Source: Tritrichomonas musculus
Taxonomy: Eukaryota > Parabasalia > Tritrichomonadida > Tritrichomonadidae
NCBI GenBank assembly: GCA_039105265.1
Contig: JAPFFF010000001.1
Location: 10,726,001-10,790,000 of the forward strand
Reading direction: 5' to 3'
DNA length: 64,000 nt
Position numbers and translations under genes: made by a program. The notes beneath the pieces are model-generated. The model saw only the letters and a program-made list of their open reading frames with translations. It made no database searches and was not told where the DNA came from. Shown piece after piece: positions 1-11,007 of this stretch (the first letter of the stretch is position 1; each line of letters starts with the position of its first letter).

Positions 1-211
1 AAAAAATCATTTATTTCTTTTTATATTTTGTCTTTGATTATAATCAACAAGATATAACTTTAAACAAAATTAAATTAAACAATTAATTTAAAATTAAAAT
101 AGATATTTTTATTCTTAATAAATGAAATTTTCTTATATAAATTGAATGATCTTTTTAAATTCTTTTAATTTTGAGAAAATTATTTCAAATATTTTTGAAA
201 GATTTTATCTA

Positions 212-365
212 AAGTCGGATTCAAAATGCTTGGGACAACATTCAATTTTTTTCAATGTTTCTCAGAAAAAAAATCATTCAGCTTGGGACAAATTGACCTA
301 AAAGATTATTAAATTTGACCTTATCGTTTTCAAAAAGTTTGTCCCAAGCCTTTTGAATCCGACTT
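212..365. mobile_element. 154-bp MITE with TA target duplication
   Basis: The ends are inverted repeats of 27 bases (212-238 and 339-365) that differ at one position and begin AAGTCGGATTCAAAA. The dinucleotide TA lies directly outside both ends (210-211 and 366-367), as expected for Tc1/mariner-class insertion. The interior has no coding capacity but repeats the GCTTGGGACAA motif near 280. This is a non-autonomous element that a mariner-type transposase would move; the partner is not identified, and the pogo-like element at 56.3 kb has different ends. Confidence 0.8.
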
Positions 366-2056
366 TATACTATTTGAATAGTTTACAAAAAAAATATGAA
401 AATTTAAATTATTCATAAAAACTTTATCTTTAATATTTATGAACTATAATTAATATTTTATTTTATTAATATATGTAATCTATCTAATGGTGCAAAAGTT
501 ATAAAAATTCATTGGTGGCCCACCTATATTATTTTCAGAATGCAATGAACTTATTTCAATTTATCAATATATTCATAATATATGATTGTATATAAATTCG
601 TTTTCCATATCATATTCTTTTGTAATCATTTTTTTCTTGTGAAAACCTAGATATAAAATATTTTTAATTTTTAATTTTTTCAATTCATCAAACATAATAA
701 ATTGACAAAACCAATTAGAAATCAATAAACACATAATATATATTTTAATGAGAAATGACGTTCATTTGAAATTGTTTGTCTAATAGAGTTTTTTGCATTT
801 TATTTAAGAAGAATGTGATATTCATAATTCAACAAATATATTTGATTCAAAACATTATCTTAGATATTTACAACGCATATATGATATATATTATTTTCCC
901 CAAAATTGGTAAGAATCTATTAAGGATATGTTAGGATGACCCCAAAAGTGAAGTGAAAATTATGTACAAATTATTTGTAATTTTTTTTCTGTTTGTAGTA
1001 GGCTTTAGGAATTGATAATAATAAGAAACAATTAAAATCATATTACATTAATAATTATTACTTATAATACAAAAGATAATTATTATTTCAGAAAATATGC
1101 TTAAATTATTTTTTTTTTACAATATTTTTTTAGTTTATTATTTGTTTCACATCTAACTGAGAAAATGCATTTTCATTTGGATATAAAATTAGAAATTATA
1201 TGAAAAACATTTATTACTAATTATTATTAGAAAAGCTCTAATATTTTGAGAAAATTTATTTATTTTTTTATCCGACCAAATATAAATTGACCATTAATTT
1301 TTTTTTTGTCCATTAATTTTTTTTTTCCCATATACTCTAAAAACATTTTTATTCATTTATATAAATGACATTTTGTCAAAAAGGATGTGAAAATAAAAAT
1401 TTAAAATGTATAATATGCTATTATGTTAAAATTTCTTTGGTAATATTTTTATTCATTTGAAATGATTGCTTTTTTTTTTATCCGTTGATTTTTAATATTT
1501 TCAAAGATTTTTCTTCATTAATGAAATTATATAAAAAGAAATAGTTATATTTTTTATTTATGCACTTCAATACTAAAAATAAATTATATTTTTTGCAATA
1601 AGAGTATTTTATTTTCCACTTTTTGATAACTCATTTTTAACATATTCAAAAAGTTATTCGTGTCACTACCTTTAAAAAGAATAAAAAAATATTAGTATAC
1701 AAAAATATAAAATAATACAATATAAATCTAATTATGAATAATTAGCCCTGATAAATTTTGTTAAAAATACCTATAAAAAATTGAAATATTTTTTTTTAAA
1801 TAATGCTAATTCAAAAATTTAAATGATATACAAAAAATTGAAAGGTTATTTTTTTGAGCTGAACATTTAAATCATGAATATCTCAATTCAAAGTAAAAAT
1901 TACCATGATATCATTTAAAAATAATATTTACAAAATAATAAAATATTAAAAATATAATTTGTATATATTTAATAAATAAAAAACATCGGAATAAAATGAT
2001 TAGGAAATATTTTATATAAAAAAAAATAAAAATAACTATCACAGATATTTTGACCA

Positions 2057-2062
2057 TCACAT
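2057..2062 (+). promoter_or_regulatory. Initiator-like motif (TCACAT)
   Basis: The motif fits the trichomonad initiator TCAYWT. Its A would be the transcription start, giving a 5' leader of 20 bases before the ATG at 2079, which is the usual spacing in this group. Assignment rests on motif and spacing only. Confidence 0.45.
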
Positions 2063-2078
2063 TTTTATAAAAGCAAGC

Positions 2079-3560
2079 ATGAATTCAAATGAAAATTTAG
2101 AAGATTCAACTAAACAAATAAAACCAACTTTGTCTCTATGGTCGAAAATATGGCCGGGAATGTTTTTCTTACTACTTGGAATTGGTCATGCCATTCTTCA
2201 AAAACTTGCCTTCATATCTGAAGCAGATGGCATAGACAAATATGGTTATCATACTTTCAGAAAACCATGGTGGATTACAGCTCTAACTTTTTTTGGAATG
2301 GCATGTGGCACTCCAGTTTATGCAATTGTTCAATGTGTTGAAGAAAAAAATGGAAATCATTGGCAAAAAATAACATCTCTTACTTTCAAAGAATATGCTG
2401 AATTTGCAATTCCTGCCTTTTCAGATGCTTTTGAAAATATCATTTCGGCTGTATGTATCGCTTTTGTTGGTGTTTCAATTGATTCAATGATGAAAAGTGG
2501 TACTTTAGTTGGCGTATCTCTAATTACTCGCTTTGTATTTAAAAGGCCGATTCCTGCATACAAATGGTGGTCAATCGGCGTTGTTGTTCTTTCATTGATT
2601 ATGGTTGGAGCAGCTGGAATTATTAACTCAAATTCATCATCAACGATCACAACAACTCCTTTATGGACTGGCATTATAATTGCATTGAAATTTGTGAGTC
2701 AGCTCGGCTATTCAGTTAGAATATCATATGAAGAATATTTTACTCAAATCAAAGGTTATCACCCAGTTATGATTTGCGGTCTTGAAGGAACATGGACCTT
2801 TATTATGACTGCATTAGTCCTAATGCCAATCGTTCAATTCATCCCCAGTCAGGAAGGAAATGGTGTTCATGAAGACACACTTGATACATTTGAAATGATG
2901 AAAAATAACCATTCTATTATTATTATTACCTTCTTTTTATGTGCATTTGGACTCTCCTACAATTGTGTTTCTACCACCTTAATTGGACGAACATCAGCTA
3001 TTGTTAGAACATTAATGGAGGCATTTAGAACGTTTTTAATTTGGATGGTTCAATTTCTTGCGTTTTACTCATTTAGAACAAATGATAAACTATATCATTA
3101 CAGATTAATTGGCGAGGAATGGGAAAATGGCTCATATATTCAGCTTGTTGGATTTATCACTATGACGCTTGGCATTTTGGCTTACAACGGGGTCCCACAT
3201 TATCCATGCTTTAAATATGATCAACCAAATGCTAATGAAAAATCAGTTGACGATCTAAATAACGGAAATAAATTTGTTGATAATGGTGAAAGCGGAAATA
3301 AAAATAAGAAGTCTCTTAACGTTGATTTAAACAAACTGAAAAGCAAAACTAATGATGAAACTAACGATCAAACAACAGATAACACAACAGATATTACAGC
3401 AGAAACTCTAGAAATGCATGCTGAAAATAATAGTGATCTAGATAATATTTCTGTCAGAAGTATGAGTATTGGATCTTCAGATAGCGACTATCAAAATTTA
3501 GATGATGATCAAAATGACAACAATGAAGCACAAAAGAACAAAGATGGTGTTGAATTGTGA
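2079..3560 (+). CDS. DMT-superfamily membrane transporter, SLC35F-like
   Basis: The 493-aa product has about ten hydrophobic segments, at roughly residues 23-42, 63-84, 109-135, 138-152, 163-182, 195-214, 229-250, 278-297, 308-331 and 352-372. This is the layout of the drug/metabolite transporter superfamily. The block around residues 136-182 (MMKSGTLVGVSLITRFVFKR, then a Trp-Trp pair and a Gly-rich helix) resembles the SLC35F6 type of solute carrier related to nucleotide-sugar transporters. The substrate cannot be read from the sequence; a Golgi, lysosomal or other endomembrane site is inferred from the family. The tail from about 385 is hydrophilic and rich in Asn, Asp, Glu and Lys, probably cytosolic and disordered. 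The start is the first ATG after an initiator motif. The gene is convergent with the next one. Confidence 0.8.
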   Translation: MNSNENLEDSTKQIKPTLSLWSKIWPGMFFLLLGIGHAILQKLAFISEADGIDKYGYHTFRKPWWITALTFFGMACGTPVYAIVQCVEEKNGNHWQKITSLTFKEYAEFAIPAFSDAFENIISAVCIAFVGVSIDSMMKSGTLVGVSLITRFVFKRPIPAYKWWSIGVVVLSLIMVGAAGIINSNSSSTITTTPLWTGIIIALKFVSQLGYSVRISYEEYFTQIKGYHPVMICGLEGTWTFIMTALVLMPIVQFIPSQEGNGVHEDTLDTFEMMKNNHSIIIITFFLCAFGLSYNCVSTTLIGRTSAIVRTLMEAFRTFLIWMVQFLAFYSFRTNDKLYHYRLIGEEWENGSYIQLVGFITMTLGILAYNGVPHYPCFKYDQPNANEKSVDDLNNGNKFVDNGESGNKNKKSLNVDLNKLKSKTNDETNDQTTDNTTDITAETLEMHAENNSDLDNISVRSMSIGSSDSDYQNLDDDQNDNNEAQKNKDGVEL

Positions 3561-3589
3561 TTTTAATAAGTTAATACCGTTAATATGAA

Positions 3590-3603
3590 ATCAAAGCTTT
3601 GAT
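3590..3603. repeat. 14-bp perfect palindrome between convergent genes
   Basis: ATCAAAGCTTTGAT lies 30 bases past the stop of the transporter gene, in the 195-bp gap before the convergent solenoid gene. It could form a small hairpin in either transcript; a role in 3'-end formation is only a guess. Confidence 0.35.
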
Positions 3604-3755
3604 GCTTTGGATTAATTTGTTATTATTATTAATTGCTGTTTTATTGCTTGATATTATATTAATTACATTAATAAAATAACTATGGTATTTTAAACATCTA
3701 GATATTATCAAAGCATTTCAAAATAATAAGAAATAAAATGTTATAGAATATAATA

Positions 3756-6167
3756 TTATTTAACAATATTTTTGAATTGATTTTGCATTTGCCTCGTAAA
3801 GTCTTTTGTTAATTCTCTCTCTAGAGAAGAATTAGCCCGAACGGCTTCTCTGATAACAGCTTTCATGGCATTCAAATTATCAATTGATATATTCAAAGAT
3901 TTTCTTTCATCATTGTTCATAACCAATAATTGTGTAAAAACAAATAGAATTTGCTTGTAGATTTTCGCAAATTTATCTTTTTCTGAGTACATTTTAAGAA
4001 GTGAACTAATCACTGAATCATTGCAATTTGATATCGCTGGGAAAGGAACTTGATCAATGACACTTAACAAAAGATCTTCAAATTGATCAACAGACTGAAC
4101 ATGAAGTGACAATTGGCAAATTAATGACATTGCTGAACCAAGAGAAATTACATCCATTGGCCGTTCATTATCTGCATCGTTTTCACCATTCTCGTCATCA
4201 TTGTTACTTTCTTTGATTTGTATCAGTTCATCAATTATTTTGAGAAGTGATGCAGAATCTACGACTTTTGGATGGACTTTGAGAATTGATGAAATAAGAT
4301 CAAATGAAGAAATAACTTCATCATTTTCTTCTGTATACATATCAAATGATGGAATGACTTCAGTTAAACTGTCAGCAATTGTTTTACATTGATCATTCGA
4401 GAGATTGTCAATAACATTCATAATTGGTTCTGAAACATTTGGAAGAAACGGAGAAGGAATAATTGGTAAATAGTTAATAATTTCTGTGATTATCTGATCG
4501 TATGAAATAGCATTACTTTGAATTAATATGGTGATAAAATTAAAAAGCATTAATTTTGGATCGGCTGCAACAATAAATGACAAGTTATGAAAGTATGAAA
4601 AGTTTCCATGAATGATTTGATTCACAAAATCTGCCATAACTTCGTTTTGAGATTTGGACTGTGATTGAATTAATTCATTGAGCGTTTTAAGAGTTTCAAG
4701 AATAGCATTAAGACGTTGAGCGTCAGTCTCTTTTTCAGCAAGTTTGGAGCATCTGATACTCAAATCTTTAGCTTTTTCAACTGTTAATTTACTTGAAATA
4801 GAAATAATTGACGTGCATAAAGGATAAATTGAATTACCTGAAATATTTAATTTCTCAATTGATTTGTTGATAAAATTCAAAATTTTTTCTAGTGTTGAAT
4901 CTAAAAATGGTAGTGATGCTATTGATTGACATAAGTCAGTTCTTCGTCGAAGAGAAAGAGATGATTCATCTTGATCAAGAACTTCTGCCATTGACAAAAC
5001 ATCTTTTGCAAAAATTGTTATTTTTTCATTTCCAAAACATTTTGAAATTGCAAAGAGCATTTCAGTTGCATCGTGATAAAAAATAATTTTCTTTTGAATT
5101 GCAATTTGATGCGCAGTCAATAAAAGTGGCTTAAGTAATTCTTTTATGAAGCTGGCGTCGATAGCAGCAAAAGATGTGAAAACTGATAAAATGTATCCCG
5201 AGATTTCAAAATCTGATATTTTTGACATTGCAAAATCAAAAATAGGTTGAACTGTGTTCAATGAAATCGATTCTGTATCTTCAAGATAATTCGAAATTAA
5301 TTTGAAAAATAACAACTTTTCTTGGGCTTGGTATTTGTCATATTGGTCGACTATTTGCTTTACTTTATCAACAACATCGAATATACCGCACTGTATTAAC
5401 CTTCGCATTGATTTATGACATCTGTATTTTATCAATTTATCATTATCAAGCAAATGTGAATAAAGCTTTTCAAACAAATCAGATGGTGCATAGTTGGGGT
5501 TGATTGAATATTGTTGGCTGAGTCTCTCAACTAAAAAAATTCCTGCAACAATTGCCGGCTTTTTCTGTTGATTAAGGCACTTACTGAAAAGTTGAGCTGT
5601 GAAAAGTGCTGCATCTTCGATATTCTCGATAAAAGAATTTGCAATTGGAGCAAAAATTAATGTTGATTCAGCGAGTTTATCTTTTGATTTATCTGTAAAA
5701 AGCTGGAAAAGATCAGAAAAAAGTTGTGGTTTTATAGATGCTACTTCAATTGTATCTATATGGCCAATCAACGGTTCTGGAAAGCAATCATCCTCGTGAT
5801 TTTGAAAATAGTCAGATAATAATTCAATTGAACTTTCTACGATTGAATGTGCATCGTCTATTGGAAGAAACGGTAAAAGAGCGAATAGTGGTGCAAAAAT
5901 ATTAATTCTTTCATTAATATCTGATAATTGATTTTTTGTTTTTTCAATTGCATCAGATACTTCTTTAAATTTGGATTCAGTAAACGATGGATTTGAAAAT
6001 GATATTTGTGCGAGTAGTGGAATAAACGAATAGAAAGTATTTATATCAGTAAATGCTAGTTTGCAAATTGAAGGCCAGATTTCTTTTTCAAGTAATTGAT
6101 TATTTTCATCTTTTGCTGCATTTCGGCATATTTGAAGGAGTTTTATATACAAATTCTTGGGATCCAT
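3756..6167 (-). CDS. HEAT/ARM-like alpha-solenoid protein, unknown function
   Basis: The 803-aa product is almost entirely made of amphipathic helices rich in Leu, Ile, Ser and Asn, with the spacing of helical-pair repeats from the N-terminus to about residue 760. An acidic Asn/Asp/Glu loop lies near residues 655-670. It has no signal peptide, membrane segment or enzyme motif. The length and all-helical make-up suggest a scaffold or transport factor such as an importin- or exportin-like protein, but no signature fixes a family. The ATG lies in a TTTCATATGG context, so an initiator-like TCATAT overlaps the start and the leader may be extremely short. It shares its orientation with CTR9, about 175 bp further upstream on this strand. 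Confidence 0.7.
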   Translation of the reverse strand: MDPKNLYIKLLQICRNAAKDENNQLLEKEIWPSICKLAFTDINTFYSFIPLLAQISFSNPSFTESKFKEVSDAIEKTKNQLSDINERINIFAPLFALLPFLPIDDAHSIVESSIELLSDYFQNHEDDCFPEPLIGHIDTIEVASIKPQLFSDLFQLFTDKSKDKLAESTLIFAPIANSFIENIEDAALFTAQLFSKCLNQQKKPAIVAGIFLVERLSQQYSINPNYAPSDLFEKLYSHLLDNDKLIKYRCHKSMRRLIQCGIFDVVDKVKQIVDQYDKYQAQEKLLFFKLISNYLEDTESISLNTVQPIFDFAMSKISDFEISGYILSVFTSFAAIDASFIKELLKPLLLTAHQIAIQKKIIFYHDATEMLFAISKCFGNEKITIFAKDVLSMAEVLDQDESSLSLRRRTDLCQSIASLPFLDSTLEKILNFINKSIEKLNISGNSIYPLCTSIISISSKLTVEKAKDLSIRCSKLAEKETDAQRLNAILETLKTLNELIQSQSKSQNEVMADFVNQIIHGNFSYFHNLSFIVAADPKLMLFNFITILIQSNAISYDQIITEIINYLPIIPSPFLPNVSEPIMNVIDNLSNDQCKTIADSLTEVIPSFDMYTEENDEVISSFDLISSILKVHPKVVDSASLLKIIDELIQIKESNNDDENGENDADNERPMDVISLGSAMSLICQLSLHVQSVDQFEDLLLSVIDQVPFPAISNCNDSVISSLLKMYSEKDKFAKIYKQILFVFTQLLVMNNDERKSLNISIDNLNAMKAVIREAVRANSSLERELTKDFTRQMQNQFKNIVK

Positions 6168-6342
6168 ATGAAATTTTTGTTTTCAAATCTCTTGACCAAA
6201 ATCATTGAACGATAGAGCATTCAAAATTGATACAACCAAAATTTTCAATAATTTTTAAAGCAAACAAAAAGAACAAATTATTATAAATTAATTTATATAT
6301 GATAAAATGATTTCTAGATAAAATAAATAAATAAATAAGAAT

Positions 6343-9096
6343 TTATGGTTCATAAAGATCACTTGGATTCTCTTCATTTTCTTGAGAATACTTTCTTGCT
6401 TCAAGCTCTTGTTGTTCTCTCTTGAGTTTTTCTGCTTCTTGTGCCTTAACAAGCAAATCTTGGAGTCTCTTTAATGGCCTTTCTATATCTTTGATCTTCT
6501 GGTCGAATTGATCTGCATTTGAAGATCCAATTGATGATTTTAAGTTTTCGAAAAGAGATTGGCATTTTTCGAGTTGCTTAATCCATCTTCTTATTGTATT
6601 GGCTTTCAAATTCTTTCCTTCTGTAACTCTTGGATTAGATTGAGAAATGACAACCTTATATAATGATGATGCTAAATAGTACCAGTGAGTTGGATATTCT
6701 GGTCTCAACTGACAAAGAGTCTGAGCAATTTGTAAGCATTCTTCATATTTCTTTTCGCCTTTTGCAGCATCATAATATTGAGAAAGAAGGTTAATGTTTG
6801 TTTTTTCAAAGAACTTTTTGTTAGCATTTTCGAAATTTTGCATAGCACTTTGATATTTTCTTTCTTGAATATCTGCAAGACCAAGATTTTCCCATGATGA
6901 ATATTGATCACTTCTGTTTTCAGTAACTAATTGCAAGAAGTGTCTTGCTTCTTCAAAGTGGCCCAACAATAACCAACAAATTGCTAAGCCATTAGCAGCA
7001 GCAACGCAATGGTGATCAGCTTTGAGGGCTTTAATATAATTGCTTTGTGCTATTTTGAGTCTCTGACGCTTAATACCTTGATCTTCCTTATTTTGAGCAC
7101 TTTCGAGGAAATAATTACCCATTGAAACAGTACTATATATATATCCATCACCATCACCAGCTTTATCTTGTGTTGTTTGCATGTTCTTCTTTGCAAGATC
7201 GAATTGTCTTGCTTTTGCATATACATTTGCTAATTCAATCCAAGCTTGAACGTTATTTGGATCGATTTCTGTAACAATTGTTTCAAGTGCTTCTTTAGCT
7301 TCGTTATTGATATAGTTTGGACGAGTATCACGAACAGCAAGAGCAGCAATTCTGAGAAGAGGTTCTGGAAAACTGTTTGGATAATCTTCATGGAGTTGTT
7401 TGTAATCTTTCCTAGCTTCTGAGAATTTGTTCATTTCTTCCTTGCAAAGAGCAATATTATAACGTAGAACAGGAGGAGGTTTTTCTGCACCTGGATTTTG
7501 GTCCATGTATACTTGCTCTGCTTGTGTAAATGTATCAAGAGCTTCGGATGGTTTTCCATTCTGGAATTGAGAGATACCTAAAAATGTAAGCAACTGTTCA
7601 TATGGAAGATTATCTGGATCATTTTCATCGTCATTCTGTTCTTCGTCATTTTCTGCGCTTTCATCTTTCACTTTGTCCTTGAGTTTTTGATAAAGTTCAA
7701 TTGCTTCTTTGTAGCAAGCTTCAGCTTTTCCAAATTCAAGTGACTTAATTCCAAGCCAACCAAGAGTTGCAACCACTTTGATTTTTTCGTTTATGCTAGT
7801 TGTTTTTTGCTTAGAAGCGAGTTCAAGATATTTGACGGCTTGCTGGCGATTTTTTTCTGACGTATGAACATCACTTTCTTGATAAAGTCGCGCATAACAA
7901 AGGCCGAGAAGAGCGTTGGCTTCAAAAATATCGTAAATTTTTTGATGTACTTTCTCAATGTATTCAATTGCCTTCTTTGGATCATCTCGTGATGCAAATA
8001 ATCCAAGATAATAATTTGCTTTGCTATGGTTTGGATTTAAACTAATAACTGATTCATAAAACTTTTTGGCATCGGCCATATTACCATTAAGGTGGTTACA
8101 TTGTGCCATAATGAAGAGAGCATCAGCTTTTGCTTTATCTGTTTTAGCACTTCTAAAAGCAGCTTTAGCGATTTTCCTGGATTTCTTCCTGTTTTTCTTT
8201 GATTTAAATGAAGCATCAGCCATAAGCAAAAGCATTGGGGCATAGTTTTGATCGATTTCATGAGCTTGTTTGATATATTCATTTGCCTCTTTAAATCCTT
8301 GATCTGTATTTTCATTGAATTTGATTGATCCAAGAGCAGTTAAAGCGTCAATATTTTTTGGATCCATTAAAAGGACCTTTTGAAAAGCATATCTGGCTTC
8401 TGTTGTTTTTCCTTGTGCTAATAAAGTTTGTCCAATTGCAAGACGAACGAGAGGAGCGGCTTTTGAATATTTTCTAAAGAATTTACCAAAATATTTGAAA
8501 GCGTCTTCATACTTTTCATTTTGAAACAGAGCAAGAGCATATCCAAGAGTTCCGAGAGGTTTGAGGTTTACAAATGATGTTTGCTGTTCATTTGGATTTC
8601 TTAATATTTTATCACAAATTGTTGCGGATTCAAGCGCACGACGATAACCATCTGTTTCATTCTTCAATAAGTAGAAGTAGCATTGAAGAATAAGAACGAG
8701 AGGAGATTTTGGATCAAGAGAGCTTGCTTCTTTGCATTGATCGTTTGCTTTTTCAAGTGCATCTTTCTTTACATCTGAATCTTCGCTATCTATAACTTTT
8801 TGAAGATAAGAAAGACCGAGGTGAGCAGGTAATACAGACGATTTTTTAATATGATCAGTTTTCTTAAAATCATATCTCTCTTCGAGAGCTGTTCTGAAAA
8901 GATCTTCATAACCGCAATGATATAGAACGAGAGAAAGATAGTCGGCTTCAAGAAAATTATCTTGTTTTAAAATGAAATCATGAAGTTGTTGAGCAGTATC
9001 TTCGTTTGTGATATGCTCACAGATCTGATTAAAGTTAAGATTTTCGTTTGAAAGAAAGGGTATATGAACTTGATGAGTATGTAAAAAATTAGCCAT
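6343..9096 (-). CDS. CTR9: Paf1 complex subunit CTR9 (TPR protein)
   Basis: The 917-aa product is built of tetratricopeptide repeats along most of its length and ends in a Lys/Glu-rich coiled coil (last ~60 residues). The order of repeats and several stretches match CTR9, the scaffold subunit of the nuclear Paf1 complex that travels with RNA polymerase II and supports histone H2B ubiquitination and elongation. Telling stretches are the late TPR block with HHCVAAANGLAICWLLLGHF and the following EEARHFLQLV and YQSAMQNFENANKKFF. The length is in the usual range for eukaryotic CTR9 (about 900-1200 aa). I place the start at the ATG at 9096: the frame stays open 51 bases further upstream but begins there only with GTG. 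A short acidic loop near the middle (Asn/Asp/Glu) separates TPR blocks. Confidence 0.9.
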   Translation of the reverse strand: MANFLHTHQVHIPFLSNENLNFNQICEHITNEDTAQQLHDFILKQDNFLEADYLSLVLYHCGYEDLFRTALEERYDFKKTDHIKKSSVLPAHLGLSYLQKVIDSEDSDVKKDALEKANDQCKEASSLDPKSPLVLILQCYFYLLKNETDGYRRALESATICDKILRNPNEQQTSFVNLKPLGTLGYALALFQNEKYEDAFKYFGKFFRKYSKAAPLVRLAIGQTLLAQGKTTEARYAFQKVLLMDPKNIDALTALGSIKFNENTDQGFKEANEYIKQAHEIDQNYAPMLLLMADASFKSKKNRKKSRKIAKAAFRSAKTDKAKADALFIMAQCNHLNGNMADAKKFYESVISLNPNHSKANYYLGLFASRDDPKKAIEYIEKVHQKIYDIFEANALLGLCYARLYQESDVHTSEKNRQQAVKYLELASKQKTTSINEKIKVVATLGWLGIKSLEFGKAEACYKEAIELYQKLKDKVKDESAENDEEQNDDENDPDNLPYEQLLTFLGISQFQNGKPSEALDTFTQAEQVYMDQNPGAEKPPPVLRYNIALCKEEMNKFSEARKDYKQLHEDYPNSFPEPLLRIAALAVRDTRPNYINNEAKEALETIVTEIDPNNVQAWIELANVYAKARQFDLAKKNMQTTQDKAGDGDGYIYSTVSMGNYFLESAQNKEDQGIKRQRLKIAQSNYIKALKADHHCVAAANGLAICWLLLGHFEEARHFLQLVTENRSDQYSSWENLGLADIQERKYQSAMQNFENANKKFFEKTNINLLSQYYDAAKGEKKYEECLQIAQTLCQLRPEYPTHWYYLASSLYKVVISQSNPRVTEGKNLKANTIRRWIKQLEKCQSLFENLKSSIGSSNADQFDQKIKDIERPLKRLQDLLVKAQEAEKLKREQQELEARKYSQENEENPSDLYEP

Positions 9097-9246
9097 TAAT
9101 ATCGATATTAGTTTAATTGACCCTTTTTGACCTAAACGGGATTCCACTTAAATTCTCTCTTTTTTATTATGAAAAAGTTAAATAAGACATGCAAAATTTT
9201 TGAATAAAAATTTTTATAAAAAATACCATCTACTAATAACGAACAA
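9097..9246. promoter_or_regulatory. Shared divergent promoter, CTR9 / carboxypeptidase
   Basis: About 150 bp separate the two start codons, so both promoters must lie here. The AT content is high. No perfect TCAYWT initiator is present at the expected distance on either strand; a TCAATT about 26 bases before the CTR9 start is the nearest match. Confidence 0.4.
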
Positions 9247-11007
9247 ATGAATAGTAGTTATGGAAATTTCCCTGATTATCATTGTAAACCAAAAATTCGA
9301 CTTCAAAAGCCTATATCATTACAATTACCTAATAATCATCCTCCAGCTCCACTTCATAATTATGAATTCCATGAGCTTCAGCCAAACGAATTTAAGCGAA
9401 ACCAACAGCTTGTTTATGACCCTACAACACAAAACTCAATATCAAATCCGAAATTTAGCGGCGATTTTGAATGTGGGAATTTAGGACAAGTTTATTCGAC
9501 TGGAAATCGAGAATATGAAATACATTTACTCCCTGATCCAAATGAAATGCAGAGTACTCAATGGTTCTTTTTTAAAGTTGAAAATATTGATCCAGGAGAA
9601 TATAGTTTCACAATTGTTGGGTTTTATCGTCAATGCAATCTTCATTGGAAAGGCTCAAAAGCTGCAGTATATTCAGAAAACGCTTCACGAAACGGGATTG
9701 GCTGGCAACGTCTAGGAGAAAATCTAAATTACTTCAAGTGGAGGTCAGGACGAAACCCAGAGTGGGCTTTTTCATTCACTTTTACAGTTACAGAACGTGA
9801 TACTATGTATTTTGCTCATGCATATCCATATACTTATACAGATCTTCAGAATTTTCTCTCAAAACTTCCAAGTGAAGTTAAAGTATCTACGTTATGCAAA
9901 ACATTTGGTGATATTCAATGTCCTGCAGTTTTTTGGGATGCTGATAAACAAAAATGTGTTGATGTACAAAGTCTTTATGAGCGAAAAAGAGTTCCTCAAA
10001 TAGCCCCAGAAATTCGAGTTGAGAATGTTTCTGAGTTTTCAGAGTCACTTGTAGAACTTCTTCGATCTTGGCGTGACAGTAGCTCGCCAGAACTTCCAAA
10101 TGGCGTTAATCGAAGAGCAAAACCTGTTGTTATAATTGCTGCTAGAACACATCCAGGAGAAACAAATTCAAGCTTTGCAATGGAAGGTTTAATGAACGTT
10201 GTTTTCAGCAATACTCCTCTTGGTCTCAGTCTTCGTCAAAATTTTTCATGGCTTTTAATTCCAATGATCAATCCAGATGGTGTAATTTGCGGCTTCTATC
10301 GTCCATCACTTACAGGAGATGATGTAAACCGTGTCTGGCCATCGCCAGATCCGATCACTTCTCCAGTTCCATATAATACCCTAATACTTTTAGAATCTCT
10401 ACAAAAAACAAGACCTCTTCTATTTTTCCTTGATTTCCATGGTCATACAGCAGCGTGCAACAGTTTTGTTTACGGATTTATGAATGAAGAAAATCGTGAT
10501 TTATATTCAGCAGAACGCGTTTTCCCACTTTTAATGACAAAATACTCGCATCTATTCTCAAATCAAATGTGTAGTTATTTAAAGCAGAAACAATACGAAG
10601 GAACAATGAGAGTCGTAATTAGAAGAAGATTTCTAGTATTATTTGCTTATACCCTCGAAATGAGTTATGGTGGTTGCGATTTTGGACCAAGAAGAAATTC
10701 ACAGTTTACGCCTCACGATTACAGATCTATTGGTGAAGCTACGGCAAATGCGATCGCTGATCTTCTACTCAGCAAAGCTTCTTTGGCAGCGAAAGAAGTA
10801 ATGCTCTTATTGCCTCCCCCACCGCCACCAAAAGATTCGCATTCATCAAATAGTAGCCCTAATGTAAACCCAATAACAATAAAAGGAGAAGTTAAAGAAT
10901 CAAGACCCAAATTTTTCCAATTTAAAGCTGATGACTTATCATTAAGTAAGCCAAAACAAATGAACTTGGTCTTAAATCAAGTTGTCCGAGACAATAATAC
11001 TCTTTGA
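9247..11007 (+). CDS. Cytosolic carboxypeptidase (M14, CCP/AGBL type)
   Basis: The 586-aa product has the two-part layout of cytosolic carboxypeptidases, which trim glutamates or C-terminal residues from tubulin and other proteins. A beta-rich N domain (about 70-190) contains the typical QWFFFKVENI and GEYSFTIVGFYR stretches. The catalytic domain spans about 255-510. Zinc ligands are visible as H302 and E305 in THPGE and H398 in DFHGHT; the substrate-binding NPDG (342-345) and DDVNR (358-362) follow, and the catalytic Glu is E471 in TLEMSYGG. The C-terminus is low-complexity, with a run of seven prolines after about 522. All catalytic residues are present, so an active enzyme is likely. A role on flagellar or cytoskeletal tubulin is inferred from the family. 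Confidence 0.9.
   Translation: MNSSYGNFPDYHCKPKIRLQKPISLQLPNNHPPAPLHNYEFHELQPNEFKRNQQLVYDPTTQNSISNPKFSGDFECGNLGQVYSTGNREYEIHLLPDPNEMQSTQWFFFKVENIDPGEYSFTIVGFYRQCNLHWKGSKAAVYSENASRNGIGWQRLGENLNYFKWRSGRNPEWAFSFTFTVTERDTMYFAHAYPYTYTDLQNFLSKLPSEVKVSTLCKTFGDIQCPAVFWDADKQKCVDVQSLYERKRVPQIAPEIRVENVSEFSESLVELLRSWRDSSSPELPNGVNRRAKPVVIIAARTHPGETNSSFAMEGLMNVVFSNTPLGLSLRQNFSWLLIPMINPDGVICGFYRPSLTGDDVNRVWPSPDPITSPVPYNTLILLESLQKTRPLLFFLDFHGHTAACNSFVYGFMNEENRDLYSAERVFPLLMTKYSHLFSNQMCSYLKQKQYEGTMRVVIRRRFLVLFAYTLEMSYGGCDFGPRRNSQFTPHDYRSIGEATANAIADLLLSKASLAAKEVMLLLPPPPPPKDSHSSNSSPNVNPITIKGEVKESRPKFFQFKADDLSLSKPKQMNLVLNQVVRDNNTL

Larger units (their letters stand above)
1..2078. other. AT-rich intergenic DNA
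   Basis: No convincing gene is visible on either strand; short frames are AT-driven and broken by stops. The only structured feature is a small inverted-repeat element at 212-365. A short GC-rich near-palindrome (GGTGGCCCACC, near 515) stands out in otherwise very AT-rich sequence. The last 25 bases hold the likely initiator of the transporter gene. Confidence 0.6.

Noticed and set aside
9097-9147. Upstream extension of CTR9 from a GTG
   Set aside because: Nuclear genes start with ATG; the first ATG is at 9096 and the extra residues do not resemble CTR9.
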